A DNA stretch of 64,000 nt from Thraustochytrium sp. TN22 (lineage: Eukaryota > Sar > Bigyra > Thraustochytrida > Thraustochytriidae). Below, piece by piece: positions 55,259 through 63,896 of this stretch. Both the position numbers and the translations under genes were made by a program. The stretch is from positions 21,719-85,718 of the forward strand of contig JABLUY010000170.1 in assembly GCA_013306675.1 (NCBI GenBank), written 5' to 3'. Within the stretch, counting starts at the first letter, position 1. Every line of letters begins with the position of its first letter. The notes under the pieces are model-generated. The model had not been told where the DNA came from, did not search any database, and was given only the letters and a program-made list of their open reading frames with translations.

Positions 55259-56185
55259 TGGCCGGCGGCCCGCCGTCGCGACGCCTTGCGTCCTGACGTG
55301 ACCACCGTAATATAGAGACGCGCGAGTTCCATGTTGACTTTTATTTGCTTTTTGCCAGAGCCTTGGATTTCGTTTGACTGTGAGCGAGACGCGCTCGACG
55401 TTTGTTGACCCTCGGCAACGGCCGCGCCACCCATTCTCGTCTGACATTGCGCTCCAGCAGATTGTAGTCAACAAGAACGGCGCCATCATCGCGCCGTCAA
55501 ACGGCCCGCCGTCGCGACGCCTTGCGTCCTGCCGTGACCACGCGAGTTCCACGTTGACTTTGGTCTCTGCTTTGCCAGAGCCTTGGATCATCATGTTTGT
55601 TGGGTTTCATTTGAGTAACTAGTACGTTAGACGAGCTCGACGTAGTTGGCCGGGAAGATGCCCTCGGCACCGCTCAAGAAGTCGCTCAACCTGGAGCCCA
55701 ACTCGAGCCGCGTGGAGATCAACAAGAATGGCGCCGTCATCGCGCCGTTCAACTACACGGATGACGACGAGTGATGGCCGGCGGCCCGCCGTCGCGACGC
55801 CTTGCGTCCTGACGTGACCACCGTAATATAGAGACGCGCGAGTTCCATGTTGACTTTTATTTGCTTTTTGCCAGAGCCTTGGATTTCGTTTGACTGTGAG
55901 CGAGACGCGCTCGACGTTTGTTGACCCTCGGCAACGGCCGCGCCACCCATTCTCGTCTGACATTGCGCTCCAGCAGATTGTAGTCAACAAGAACGGCGCC
56001 ATCATCGCGCCGTCAAACGGCCCGCCGTCGCGACGCCTTGCGTCCTGCCGTGACCACGCGAGTTCCACGTTGACTTTGGTCTCTGCTTTGCCAGAGCCTT
56101 GGATCATCATGTTTGTTGGATTTCATTTGAGTGACTGGTAAGTTAGACGAGCTCGACGTAGTTGGCCGGGAAGATGCCCTCGGCA
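55154..56185. repeat. 516-bp tandem duplication (two units) spanning two convergent gene ends
   Basis: Unit 1 (55154-55669) and unit 2 (55670-56185) are nearly identical, with a few substitutions near 55610-55625 against 56126-56141. Each unit carries the 3' end of the 77-aa gene, the convergent spacer, and the last 16 codons of the SH3 gene on the other strand. The intact SH3 gene joins unit 2; the intact 77-aa gene joins unit 1. So 55623-55669 is an orphan SH3-gene tail and 55670-55774 an orphan 77-aa-gene tail. Each unit also contains an internal degenerate duplication of AACAAGAAnGGCGCC with its flank. Confidence 0.9.
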
Positions 56186-58614
56186 CCGGTGGTGAGGTTA
56201 CGGCCGCGCCACCAGTTCTCGTCAATGCGCTCCAGGATCTCAATCGTGTCACTCGCCTGGAACGTAAGGTCCTCGTCCGCCTCGCCGGGGAAGTCGTACA
56301 CTGCAGTGGCCTGCTCGCCGCCGCTCGAAGGGGCCTCCTCGGCAGCAGCAGCAGTAGCAGGCGGCGGCGGCGGCGGCCCGCCGGCATCCGCATCCTCCGC
56401 AGTCGCCTCGGCGCTCAGGTAGTTGCGCGGGATGAGGCCCTCCTCGCCCGTGTCTAGGTTGCGCCCGCGGTACCACTCCTCGATCTCCTCCAGAATCTCC
56501 ACACGGTGGCCCGCCTTGGTCTCCAGGTCGTCCGCCTCCTCCTTGGGGAAGTCGTACTCGGCCACCAACACGCGCCCTCCGCTTGAGGGCCCAGCGGTAC
56601 TCGCCTGTGCAGCCTGTGCGGCCTCTTCCTCGGCGGCCTTGCGCTGCGCGGCCTCTTCCTCCTCAGCGGCCTTGCGCCGCGCCTCCTCCTCCGCCTCCTC
56701 CTCGGCCTTGCGCCTTGCAGCTTCCTCTTCCTCGGCCTTGCGCCGCGCAGCCTCAGCCTCCTCCTCGGCCTTGCGCCGCGCCGCCTCCTCTTCCTCGGCC
56801 TTGCGCCGCGCTGCCTCCTCTTCCTCAGCCCTGCGCCGCGCAGCCTCCTCTTCCTCTTCGGCCTTGCGCCGCGCCGCCTCCTCTTCCTCCGCCTTGCGTC
56901 GCGCCTCCTCTTCCTCCGCGGCGGCAGCAGCGGCGGCGGCAGCAGCACCGTCGTCCTCTGCCTCCTCCTTGTCCTGGGCGCCGTCCGCGGGCTCCACATA
57001 GTTGGCCGGAAAGATGCCCTCCGCATTCGTCCTCGTGTTGCGCCCACGCCACCACTGGCCGTCGAGATCTTCCAGCTTCTCGATCAGGTCGTCCTCGTCA
57101 AACTGCAAATCACCGTCCTCCTCCGCGTCGAACGAGTACACGGCGCGGAACCGGCCGGCGCCTGCGCTGCTGGGCGCCGTGGCGGGAGCGCTCTCGGTTT
57201 GCTTAGCCGCCTCGGATTCCGTTGCAGCCTCGGCTTCCTGGCGCTCACGCTCCTCGCGCTCCTCGCGCTCCGCGCGCTCAGCACGTTCGCGTTCCTCACG
57301 CTCAGCACGTTCACGCTCCTCGCGCTCCTCGCGCTCGGCACGTTCGCGCTCCTCGCGCTCAGCACGTTCGCGCTCCTCGCGCTCAGCACGTTCGCGCTCC
57401 TCGCGCTCAGCACGTTCGCGCTCCTCGCGCTCGGCACGCTCACGCTCCTCGCGCTCAGCACGCTCGGCACGCTCACGCTCCTCGCGCTCAGCACGCTCGG
57501 CACGCTCACGCTCCTCGCGCTCGGCACGCTCACGCTCCTCGCGCTCGGCACGCTCGCGCTCCCCAGTCTCAGCTCGCTCGCGCTGCTCGCGCTCAGCGCG
57601 CTCGCGCTCCTCGGTCTCGGCGCGCTCGCGCTTGACACGCTCCTCGGCCTCGGCACGTTCACGCTCCTCGCGCTCCTCGCGCTCTGCCCGCTCACGCTCG
57701 GCACGCTCGCGCTCCTCGGCCTCGGCCCGCTCACGCTGCTCGCGCTTCTCGCGCTCCTCCCTCTCGGCCTGCTGCCGCGTCTCCTGCTCCTGGCGGTTGC
57801 GCTCTTCCTGCTCGTCCTTCATACGCTGGAGGCGCGCGACCTCGTCAACCTTGGACTGGCGCATGCGCTCAAGCTCGGCGGCACGCTCTTCCTCGCGTTT
57901 GCGGATCATCTCCTGATAGGCGTTGCGGTTGGAACGGCGGTTGGCCGTCATGGCCTCGAGCTCCTTGCGGCGCTCCTCCTCCTCAATCTGGGCGGCGGAC
58001 TTGATGGTCTCCTGGCCGACGCTGTACTCTTCGGCCTGGCGCGACCGTAGAGCCTCCAGCTCGGCCTGGCGCTCCGCCTTGATTTGTTCTTCCCGCGCGC
58101 GGGCCGACGAGAGTGCAGAAATGGACGCATCTTGCTCCGTTTGCTGCCCTTGCTGCTGCTGCTGCTGCTGCTGGGCAGCCCTGGCGTCGGCATCGGCCTT
58201 GGCCTTGGCGTCGGCGTCCGCCTTGGCCTTGGCGTCGGCGTCCGCCTTGGCCTTGGCGTCGGCGTCGGCCTTGGCCTTGGCCTCGGCGTCCGCCTTGGCC
58301 TTGGCCTCGGCTTCGGCCTGAAGGCGCGCGCGGTCGGCGGCCTCTTTCTCCTGGCGCAGACGCTCGGCCTCGGCCTCCTGCTGCTGTTGCTGCTTCTGCT
58401 GCTGCTGCTTCTGCTTCTCCTCGTCGGCCTGGCGCCTGCGCTCCTCGAGCAGGGCCTTGGCGGGCCTGGGCGGCGCGGGGGGCGGCACCGTCACGGCGGG
58501 CGCGCCCATCCAGTCGTCGTCGTCGTCGTCGTCGTCGTCATCACCATGCGCGAAGTCCTGCTCGTCCAGCTGCCGCCGCCGCACGGCCTCCGCGAGCCCG
58601 AACTTGTGCGACAT
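56143..58614 (-). CDS. Triple-SH3 scaffold protein with long charged helix
   Basis: The protein is 823 aa from the ATG at 58614. The first 35 residues (MSHKFGLAEAVRRRQLDEQD) end in a poly-Asp run. A Gln-rich and Ala/Lys/Asp repeat region follows (KADADAKA units, about 98-141), then a helical region (AYQEMIRKREEERAAELERM). About residues 278-461 are an almost uninterrupted EREERERAERE repeat, typical of a stable single alpha helix or coiled coil. Three SH3 domains follow at about 485-540, 678-735 and 768-823, with the hallmarks VYSFDAEEDGDL/VYDFPGEADEDL, WWRGRN and GIFPANYVE. SH3-1 and SH3-2 are separated by an Ala/Glu/Arg helix. It probably links Pro-rich partners such as actin or endocytic factors at a distance. 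The open frame upstream of the chosen ATG is Arg/Gly/Ala low complexity. Confidence 0.8.
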   Translation of the reverse strand: MSHKFGLAEAVRRRQLDEQDFAHGDDDDDDDDDDWMGAPAVTVPPPAPPRPAKALLEERRRQADEEKQKQQQQKQQQQQEAEAERLRQEKEAADRARLQAEAEAKAKADAEAKAKADADAKAKADADAKAKADADAKAKADADARAAQQQQQQQQGQQTEQDASISALSSARAREEQIKAERQAELEALRSRQAEEYSVGQETIKSAAQIEEEERRKELEAMTANRRSNRNAYQEMIRKREEERAAELERMRQSKVDEVARLQRMKDEQEERNRQEQETRQQAEREEREKREQRERAEAEERERAERERAEREEREERERAEAEERVKRERAETEERERAEREQRERAETGERERAEREERERAEREERERAERAEREERERAERAEREERERAEREERERAEREERERAEREERERAEREERERAEREEREERERAEREERERAERAEREEREERERQEAEAATESEAAKQTESAPATAPSSAGAGRFRAVYSFDAEEDGDLQFDEDDLIEKLEDLDGQWWRGRNTRTNAEGIFPANYVEPADGAQDKEEAEDDGAAAAAAAAAAEEEEARRKAEEEEAARRKAEEEEEAARRRAEEEEAARRKAEEEEAARRKAEEEAEAARRKAEEEEAARRKAEEEAEEEARRKAAEEEEAAQRKAAEEEAAQAAQASTAGPSSGGRVLVAEYDFPKEEADDLETKAGHRVEILEEIEEWYRGRNLDTGEEGLIPRNYLSAEATAEDADAGGPPPPPPATAAAAEEAPSSGGEQATAVYDFPGEADEDLTFQASDTIEILERIDENWWRGRNLTTGAEGIFPANYVELV
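57230..57780. repeat. Coding repeat: Glu/Arg-rich single-alpha-helix tract
   Basis: Short units around CTCCTCGCGCTC and CTCAGCACGTTCG recur dozens of times on the plus strand, encoding EREER/ERAER on the minus strand. The local near-identity of units (for example 57355-57430) suggests slippage-driven expansion. Confidence 0.8.
58190..58320. repeat. Coding repeat: ~24-bp KADADAKA units
   Basis: Five to six imperfect copies of a 24-bp unit containing GGCCTTGGCGTCGGCGTCCG encode KADADAKA/KADAEAKA on the minus strand. An adjacent CTG run (58151-58172) encodes poly-Gln, and a GTC run (58512-58540) encodes poly-Asp. Confidence 0.8.
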
Positions 58615-59256
58615 GCCGCGCTCGTACCGGTTCGTCTGCTGCTCTCGGATCCTGAGGCGCAGCAAGCCGCGCCGCGCGCCCGCTCGCCTGCTCGCCCGCT
58701 CGCCGCTCGCCCGCCCGCCCGCTCGCCCGCCCGCTCGCTCGCCGGGCCGCCGGGTCGCCGCGCTGCGCGGGGGCCGCGCGTCGCCTGCCGCCGCGCGCGT
58801 CTCGGCTTTGGCCGCCCGGCGGCGGAGGCGACCGAGTCGTGCAGTTCGAGCGCGGCGGCGCTGACTCTGCCGGGGCCGCTGGCACTTCAACCGAAGAACT
58901 TGGGAAGCCGGTCGATCTTCCCAGACTTCAATCGTCAGACACAATCGCAGCCAAGATGATTTGAGGAGCGAAGTTCAACGAACCACAGAACCCACTCCGG
59001 GTCGCTCCGGGCGAAAGAGCGGGCCCTCGAGGCGGTGTCAAGGTGGCAAGGTTAGCGCGAGAATGGAGCAGGAGCCGGAGAACAGCGCGGGTGGGGCTCC
59101 GGCTTTCGGCGACGTCTTGGGATGGGAGCCGCAGGGGGATGGATGGCTTGGGAGGCCTCTAACCAACACTTGGGATCGTGATGCGTGGGTTAGGCTTTGA
59201 CAGCACTGCACATGGAGAACAAAAGACAAGTCTACCTTTTCATGCGTGGTTGATGA
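58615..59256. other. Intergenic region, SH3 gene promoter side
   Basis: It holds a GCTCGCCCGCC-type repeat (about 58680-58745) and no supportable gene. A short frame at 58961-59200 has no recognisable features and is not called. Confidence 0.4.
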
Positions 59257-59970
59257 TCATTCCTTGGTCGGGCGGGGAAGCTGGACGCGGTCCTGCGTGT
59301 AGTCGAGGGCAGGGCCGCCACGGTTGGTGGAGAAGAAGAGGCCGTGCAGGACGAATGCGATAAAGGCAGACACCGTGATCTTGGTCTTGCCCTCGGCGAG
59401 CGGCGTGGCGCCCTTGGCGTCCTCTGTGGCGATGACCTTTTCGTCGCTCTCCAGGCCAAAGACGGCCGGCTCGTCGAGGTTTTTGGCCATGAGCGAAACA
59501 AAGTTGATCTTCTCCGCAGTATTGAAGAGCGGCGTGCCGCAGCAGCCGGCAAAGATGCGCAGCGAGGCGGACTTGGGCTTGACCTTGGCGATCTTGAGCT
59601 GCTCGACGCCGGAGGTGATGCGCACGTTGGGCTTGTAGGTCATGACGAGGCCGGTGGAGCCGTCCGCGTCTACCGGCGACGGATGGCCGAGCTTGGTGCT
59701 CTGCTCCTCGGCCCACTCCGCGAACTGGCGGCAGCTGTTGCAGTAGCAGCGCGCGCGCATAACGTCCTCGCGGCGGCCCTCCACGACGCCGTGCACCTTG
59801 CCGCAGCGGCAGCTGAAATCCGTCGACGCGCGCGGGGACTTGGACCGCACGTAAAGCCGCCACGCGACGGCGCTCGTCAGCAGCACGGCCGCCACGGCCG
59901 CAGTCGTTGCCATGGGCCGCGTGTCAACGTGGGACTTGGCATGTTCCACCGCCGTCTGCAAGTGCTCCAT
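59257..59970 (-). CDS. Membrane-anchored GFA/DUF6151-like zinc protein, paralogue 1
   Basis: The 237-aa protein starts at the ATG at 59970. An N-terminal hydrophobic helix (TAAVAAVLLTSAVAWRLYV, about residues 20-40) anchors it. The rest is a GFA/Mss4-like zinc fold: SCRCGKVHG, RCYCNSC and GCCGTP provide the Cys ligands, with an SGVEQL strand between. Family members (DUF6151, relatives of glutathione-dependent formaldehyde-activating enzyme and CENP-V) are mostly uncharacterised; enzymatic activity is not assured. It is followed in tandem, same strand, by a paralogue at 60566-61321 with the same layout. An in-frame extension upstream lacks features and is not taken. Confidence 0.72.
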   Translation of the reverse strand: MEHLQTAVEHAKSHVDTRPMATTAAVAAVLLTSAVAWRLYVRSKSPRASTDFSCRCGKVHGVVEGRREDVMRARCYCNSCRQFAEWAEEQSTKLGHPSPVDADGSTGLVMTYKPNVRITSGVEQLKIAKVKPKSASLRIFAGCCGTPLFNTAEKINFVSLMAKNLDEPAVFGLESDEKVIATEDAKGATPLAEGKTKITVSAFIAFVLHGLFFSTNRGGPALDYTQDRVQLPRPTKE

Positions 59971-60043
59971 GCTGGTCGAGCTCAGCGACCTCGGCGACGG
60001 GTGCGTCGGGAGGCTGCGCCGCGCGCGGCTTGCTTGTTGCGGC

Positions 60044-60077
<34 letters not shown>

Positions 60078-60565
60078 TTAGCGTGGTGTTGCCGGACTGC
60101 CGATGGTTCTCTGTTGCGCCAAAGATGCCTGTCCACTGCAGGTTGAGAAGCTTCTTCGTTCCGCTCCGCCCGCGAGTTCCAACTGCAAATAGTAACCCTG
60201 GGCGCGGTGCGGCGCGGTATACATACACCATGCTCATTGTTCTTTTCTCTTCGCCGCTCTCCGCCCGCCAAGTATTTGTCAGGCTCCACATCAGAGTGCA
60301 TCGCAGCAGCAGCCAAGATCGTCAAGGTGAGAGAAAAGATCGCCGCAGCGAACACGCACAGCACAATAGATAAAAAGCATCATCTTCGGGACAGGGAAAT
60401 ACATGCGCAGCCTTGGCCACCAGCCAGGCAGGCAGGCAGGCAGTTAGGAGAAGTCGTCATCGCTGTGAATGGAGTGGTCCGAGCACAATAGATAAAAAGC
60501 ATCATCTTCGGGACAGGGAAATACATGCGCAGCCTTGGCCGCCAGGCAGGCAGGCAGGCAGGCAG
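59971..60565. other. Region between GFA-like paralogues, with repeats
   Basis: It holds a (GGCT)n run (about 60043-60078) just upstream of paralogue 1, and an orphan duplicate of the 3' end of paralogue 2 (60362-60483). No other gene was seen. Confidence 0.5.
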
Positions 60566-60605
60566 TTAGGAGAAGTCGTCATCGCTGTGAATGGAGTGGT
60601 CCGAC
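60362..60605. repeat. 122-bp tandem duplication of a gene 3' end (two units)
   Basis: Units at 60362-60483 and 60484-60605 are nearly identical, including CACAATAGATAAAAAGCATC, a (GGCA)n run and the sequence encoding the last 12-13 residues of paralogue 2 (SDHSIHSDDDFS). Only unit 2 is connected to the intact gene. Confidence 0.9.
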
Positions 60606-61321
60606 TCGTGGTAGTAGAGCTTGAACTCTTCCTGCGCGTAGTCAAAGTCAGGGCCGCCCGAGTTGCGCGAGAAGAGCAGGCCGTTGAGAAGGAACTTGAG
60701 GAACTTGTCCATGCTGGCCTCCGGCTTGCCCTCGGCCAGGACGGCGGGCTTGCGCGCGTCCTCGAGACACATGCAGACCTCGTCTTCCGGGTGGCCGAAG
60801 ACGTCCGGGTTGTCGAAGTTGTTGGCCATGAGCGCGACGTAGTTGAACCAGGCGGCCGTGTGGCAAATGGGCGTGGCGCAGCACCCGGCGAGGAAGCGGT
60901 AGGTGGTCGAGGTCGGGATGACCTTGGCCACCATGAGGTTGCTCATCCCCGTGTCGATGAAAACGTTGGGCTTGTAGGTCATGAGGACGGCCGTGGAGCC
61001 GTCCTTATCCATGCGGATGGGCTCGTGGCCGCCGAGCGCGCTCTCGCGCTCGCACCACGCCGCGAAGCGCCAGCAGCTGTCGCAGTAGCAGCGCTGGCGC
61101 ACGACGTCCTCGGCGACGGCCTCGACGCGGCCAGTCACCTTGCCACACCTGCAGCGAAAGGACGAGCCGACGCGTTTGCACATGGCGCGCCGGCGTAGCT
61201 CACGCTGGTACAACGCCATGACCGTGGCCGCCAGCCCCACGAGCGCCGCCAGCGACAGCAGCCGCCAGTGCCAGTGCGACTCCACCGGCATGGTGCACGT
61301 CTCCCACAGGGTCTCCAGCAT
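60566..61321 (-). CDS. Membrane-anchored GFA/DUF6151-like zinc protein, paralogue 2
   Basis: The 251-aa protein starts at the ATG at 61321. Its N-terminal hydrophobic helix (LLSLAALVGLAATVMALYQ) and zinc-fold motifs (FRCRCGKVTG, RCYCDSC, LAGCCATP) parallel paralogue 1. Both also share MTYKPNV and a C-terminal LNGLLFSRNSGGPDFDYAQ-type block. The C terminus is acidic and His/Ser-rich. Divergence between the two is substantial, so this duplication is old, unlike the 122-bp one at its 3' end. The open frame upstream of the ATG begins with TTG and is not used. Confidence 0.72.
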   Translation of the reverse strand: MLETLWETCTMPVESHWHWRLLSLAALVGLAATVMALYQRELRRRAMCKRVGSSFRCRCGKVTGRVEAVAEDVVRQRCYCDSCWRFAAWCERESALGGHEPIRMDKDGSTAVLMTYKPNVFIDTGMSNLMVAKVIPTSTTYRFLAGCCATPICHTAAWFNYVALMANNFDNPDVFGHPEDEVCMCLEDARKPAVLAEGKPEASMDKFLKFLLNGLLFSRNSGGPDFDYAQEEFKLYYHESDHSIHSDDDFS

Positions 61322-61877
61322 CTTGGACGGCCGCGCGTGCGAGCGCACGAGCGAGCGAGCGCGCAAGCGAGCGAGCGAGCGAGCGAGCGATGCAGTCCGA
61401 GCGTGCGCCCGGGCGAGTGCGCCGCTGCACGCGGGCGGGGCCTTTGGCTTTTGCTCGCCTCGCCTCGGCCCTCGGCGCGGCGTCGGCGCTTGCTCTAGCT
61501 AGAGCTAGCTAGGACGGCGGGCGGTCCGCTTCCCGCTCTTCCCGGAGACCGCGAACGAGAAGGCTGCGCGCACTGCGCCGCGCTGCGCTGCACTGGCACA
61601 GCGGCAGAGCAACGAAGCATCCACCGAGTCGGCGCGGCGCGACTCGGACGAGGCGGCGAGGCCACGAGGCGGTCGTGGCGCAAGGTTGACTTCGGGCAGC
61701 CATACGTGCCCCACCAAGGCTTCGCTGTCATTTCCACGAGCATGGTCATTGTGTCTCTTCATGTGCAAGGGCTAAAAACAGGGCGCTTGGCTGCAGCGCT
61801 TGAACTGCTACGCATGAGCTGTCAAACTCGGCTTGGCTTGCGCTGCGTCTGCGCTGCGTCGATGCTGCGACGTTCGC
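61322..61877. other. Intergenic region, GFA-like paralogue 2 to AIG1-type GTPase
   Basis: It holds a (GAGC)n run (about 61347-61390) and a CTAGCTAGAGCTAGCTAG palindrome (about 61495-61512). No gene was seen. It should contain the promoter of paralogue 2 and the 3' UTR of the GTPase. Confidence 0.45.
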
Positions 61878-63896
61878 TCACATGAGCAAGCAGCCTACCT
61901 GGGTGGAGGCTGGCGAAAAGCCAGCGAGGGTGGCGATTTTGTCCATGTGGTTGGAGTCTCGCGCACGAAAATTGCCGACTGAGATGCGCTGGCAGTGGCT
62001 GGAGGCCATGTCGGTGAATAGATTGGACATCTCCTTGCGCTTCTCGACGTCGAGGCCGATGCGCTCGAGCTGGGTGATTTTGTCGTCGCGAGCCTCGACG
62101 AGACGGCGCGCGACGCGACCGAGTGTGTCAGAATCCTCCTTGAGGAAGGAGATGCGCTCGACGGAAACCTCGGTGGAGCCTTGGCGCAGGCACTGGATGG
62201 CCTTCTCGCGGTAGTGATGGTAGAGGCGGACAATATAGGGCTCGAGCTCGCCGTCCTCCATGTCTGCGATCTGCAGCATGTCTAGGTTGTAGGCCCAAAC
62301 GACCCGGGCCTCGAAGAAGGAGAGAAAGGTGCCCATCTTGGAGAAGGCGCCTGCGTCCTCGTCATTGTTCATGGCGTCCAGGATGTAGCGTGTGTAGGCG
62401 GCGTACATGTCGGCGTAGGAGGGCGGCTCCTCGTCGATCTCCTCCACGGAGGCGGCGCGGCGCCAGCGGCGGCACCAGGCACGGAGCGGGCGGTTCCACT
62501 CGACCTGGACGGCGTTGGTGTTCCATTTGGTGAAGACGAGAAAGCAGGACTGGCGCATCTCGCCGAAGAGCTCCATGAGCGTGAGCTCGTTGGCCATGGT
62601 GGCGGGCGTGGCGCGCGTGTTGGTGTCGAAGGAGATGAGCACGTTGTTGATGATGCGAAGCTTGCTGATGGACTCTGTGGCCATCATGATCTTGGACAGG
62701 AGCTCCGTGTCGGAGACCGAGGTGTCGGCGCCCAGGCCCTGCGTGTCAATGAAGCTCACAAAGTGGTCGTCCGAGATGTAGCCGTCGTTCATCTCGCACC
62801 CTCGCGTGCCCTGCGCTTGCGCGCCGCTCACGCGGCACGCGTTGCGGTTCAAGAGCATGTTGAGCGAGCTGCTCTTGCCCTGGCCTGTGCAGCCCACCAC
62901 GATCAGGTTGAACGCCAGCTTCTTGCCGGCATTGCGCCGCGCAAGCAGGACCTGGTCCCGCTCGTACTTGGCCTTTTGCAGCTCCACCTTGAGCGACTCC
63001 CGGGCGCGCAGGGTCAGGCCTGCCGCGTCGGGCCGCACCTCCAGCTCCTCCACTTGCCGGGCCAGGCTGGCGATGCGCCGCTCCAGCTCCTGCAGCGCGT
63101 CCTCCTCCTTGCACTCCTCGGCCAGCTCGCCCACGCCGGCAGCGCTGCCGCTCGTGCCGCTGGCGGCGGCGCTGCCCTGCTGGGGTGCCTCGTCCGGACT
63201 GGCCTTGCCGCCGCCACTGCCACCGCTTTGAGTCGACTTTACGGCCGCCGCTGCCTCCGACTCCTCCACGCTGCCGTCCTCCTCGCCCGACGCCAAGGTC
63301 TCCAGCGCCTCGCCCAGCACGCGGTCCTCCTCGTCCTCCAGGTCCGAGCTCTGCACGGTGGCCTCCGACAGCCGTCGTGCCGGCGGGGCCATTGCCGCCG
63401 CTGTTGCATCTCTTGGCTCATCCGAAGCGCCCCCCTCAGACTCCTGCCGCTCCTGGTCCTGGTCCTGGTCCGCGGACAGCTCCAGCAGGCCGGACGAAAC
63501 GGGCGGCGCCTGCGGCGCGGGCGCTGCCAATGAAGGCCCGGTCGCCGGCAGCGCCTCGAGTAGCTCGCGGGCCGCGAGCAACTCCGCAGCCGCGCGTAAG
63601 TCGTCCACGTCTTCCAGGCCCTCGCTCAGCTGGCCATCTTCGTAGAAGCGCAGCACGGCGTCCAGCTTGGGCGCAACGCGCGCCGCCGCTTCGGGGCCGC
63701 CTTCCAGCACGTCCTCGAGCCGCACCACGAGCGGCTCTTGCTGCTCTTGCTGCTGCGAAGCGGCGCGCGCAGCGCCCCCCGCGGCGCGGTCCTCCGCCAG
63801 GCGCAGCGCCGCGTCGAGGCGCGAGCCCTGCGCGCGCTCGAGGGCGGCCCTGGAGGTTGTGAGGGCCAGCCCACCGCACAGCACCTCCACCGTCAT
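61878..63896 (-). CDS. BTB/T1-like + AIG1-type GTPase with C-terminal CaaX box
   Basis: The 672-aa protein starts at the ATG at 63896. The first ~115 residues resemble a degenerate BTB/T1 (KCTD-type) fold: VEVLCGGLALTTSRAALE, then PKLDAVLRFYEDGQL. A disordered acidic linker follows (about 130-265) and a coiled coil (ALQELERRIASLARQVEELE). The GTPase has G1 GCTGQGKSSS (about 334), the AIG1-like GTRGCEMNDG switch, G3 DTQG (about 382) and a G4-like FTKWNT where the usual Asp is Asn. A C-terminal helical region ends in CLLM, a canonical CaaX box whose Met favours farnesylation. AIG1/GIMAP GTPases act at membranes and in immunity in plants and animals; a membrane-anchored regulatory role is inferred. 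Confidence 0.72.
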   Translation of the reverse strand: MTVEVLCGGLALTTSRAALERAQGSRLDAALRLAEDRAAGGAARAASQQQEQQEPLVVRLEDVLEGGPEAAARVAPKLDAVLRFYEDGQLSEGLEDVDDLRAAAELLAARELLEALPATGPSLAAPAPQAPPVSSGLLELSADQDQDQERQESEGGASDEPRDATAAAMAPPARRLSEATVQSSDLEDEEDRVLGEALETLASGEEDGSVEESEAAAAVKSTQSGGSGGGKASPDEAPQQGSAAASGTSGSAAGVGELAEECKEEDALQELERRIASLARQVEELEVRPDAAGLTLRARESLKVELQKAKYERDQVLLARRNAGKKLAFNLIVVGCTGQGKSSSLNMLLNRNACRVSGAQAQGTRGCEMNDGYISDDHFVSFIDTQGLGADTSVSDTELLSKIMMATESISKLRIINNVLISFDTNTRATPATMANELTLMELFGEMRQSCFLVFTKWNTNAVQVEWNRPLRAWCRRWRRAASVEEIDEEPPSYADMYAAYTRYILDAMNNDEDAGAFSKMGTFLSFFEARVVWAYNLDMLQIADMEDGELEPYIVRLYHHYREKAIQCLRQGSTEVSVERISFLKEDSDTLGRVARRLVEARDDKITQLERIGLDVEKRKEMSNLFTDMASSHCQRISVGNFRARDSNHMDKIATLAGFSPASTQVGCLLM

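Noticed and set aside
58961-59200. Plus-strand 79-codon frame
   Set aside because: No recognisable motif, no supporting context, and it lies in the SH3-gene promoter side.
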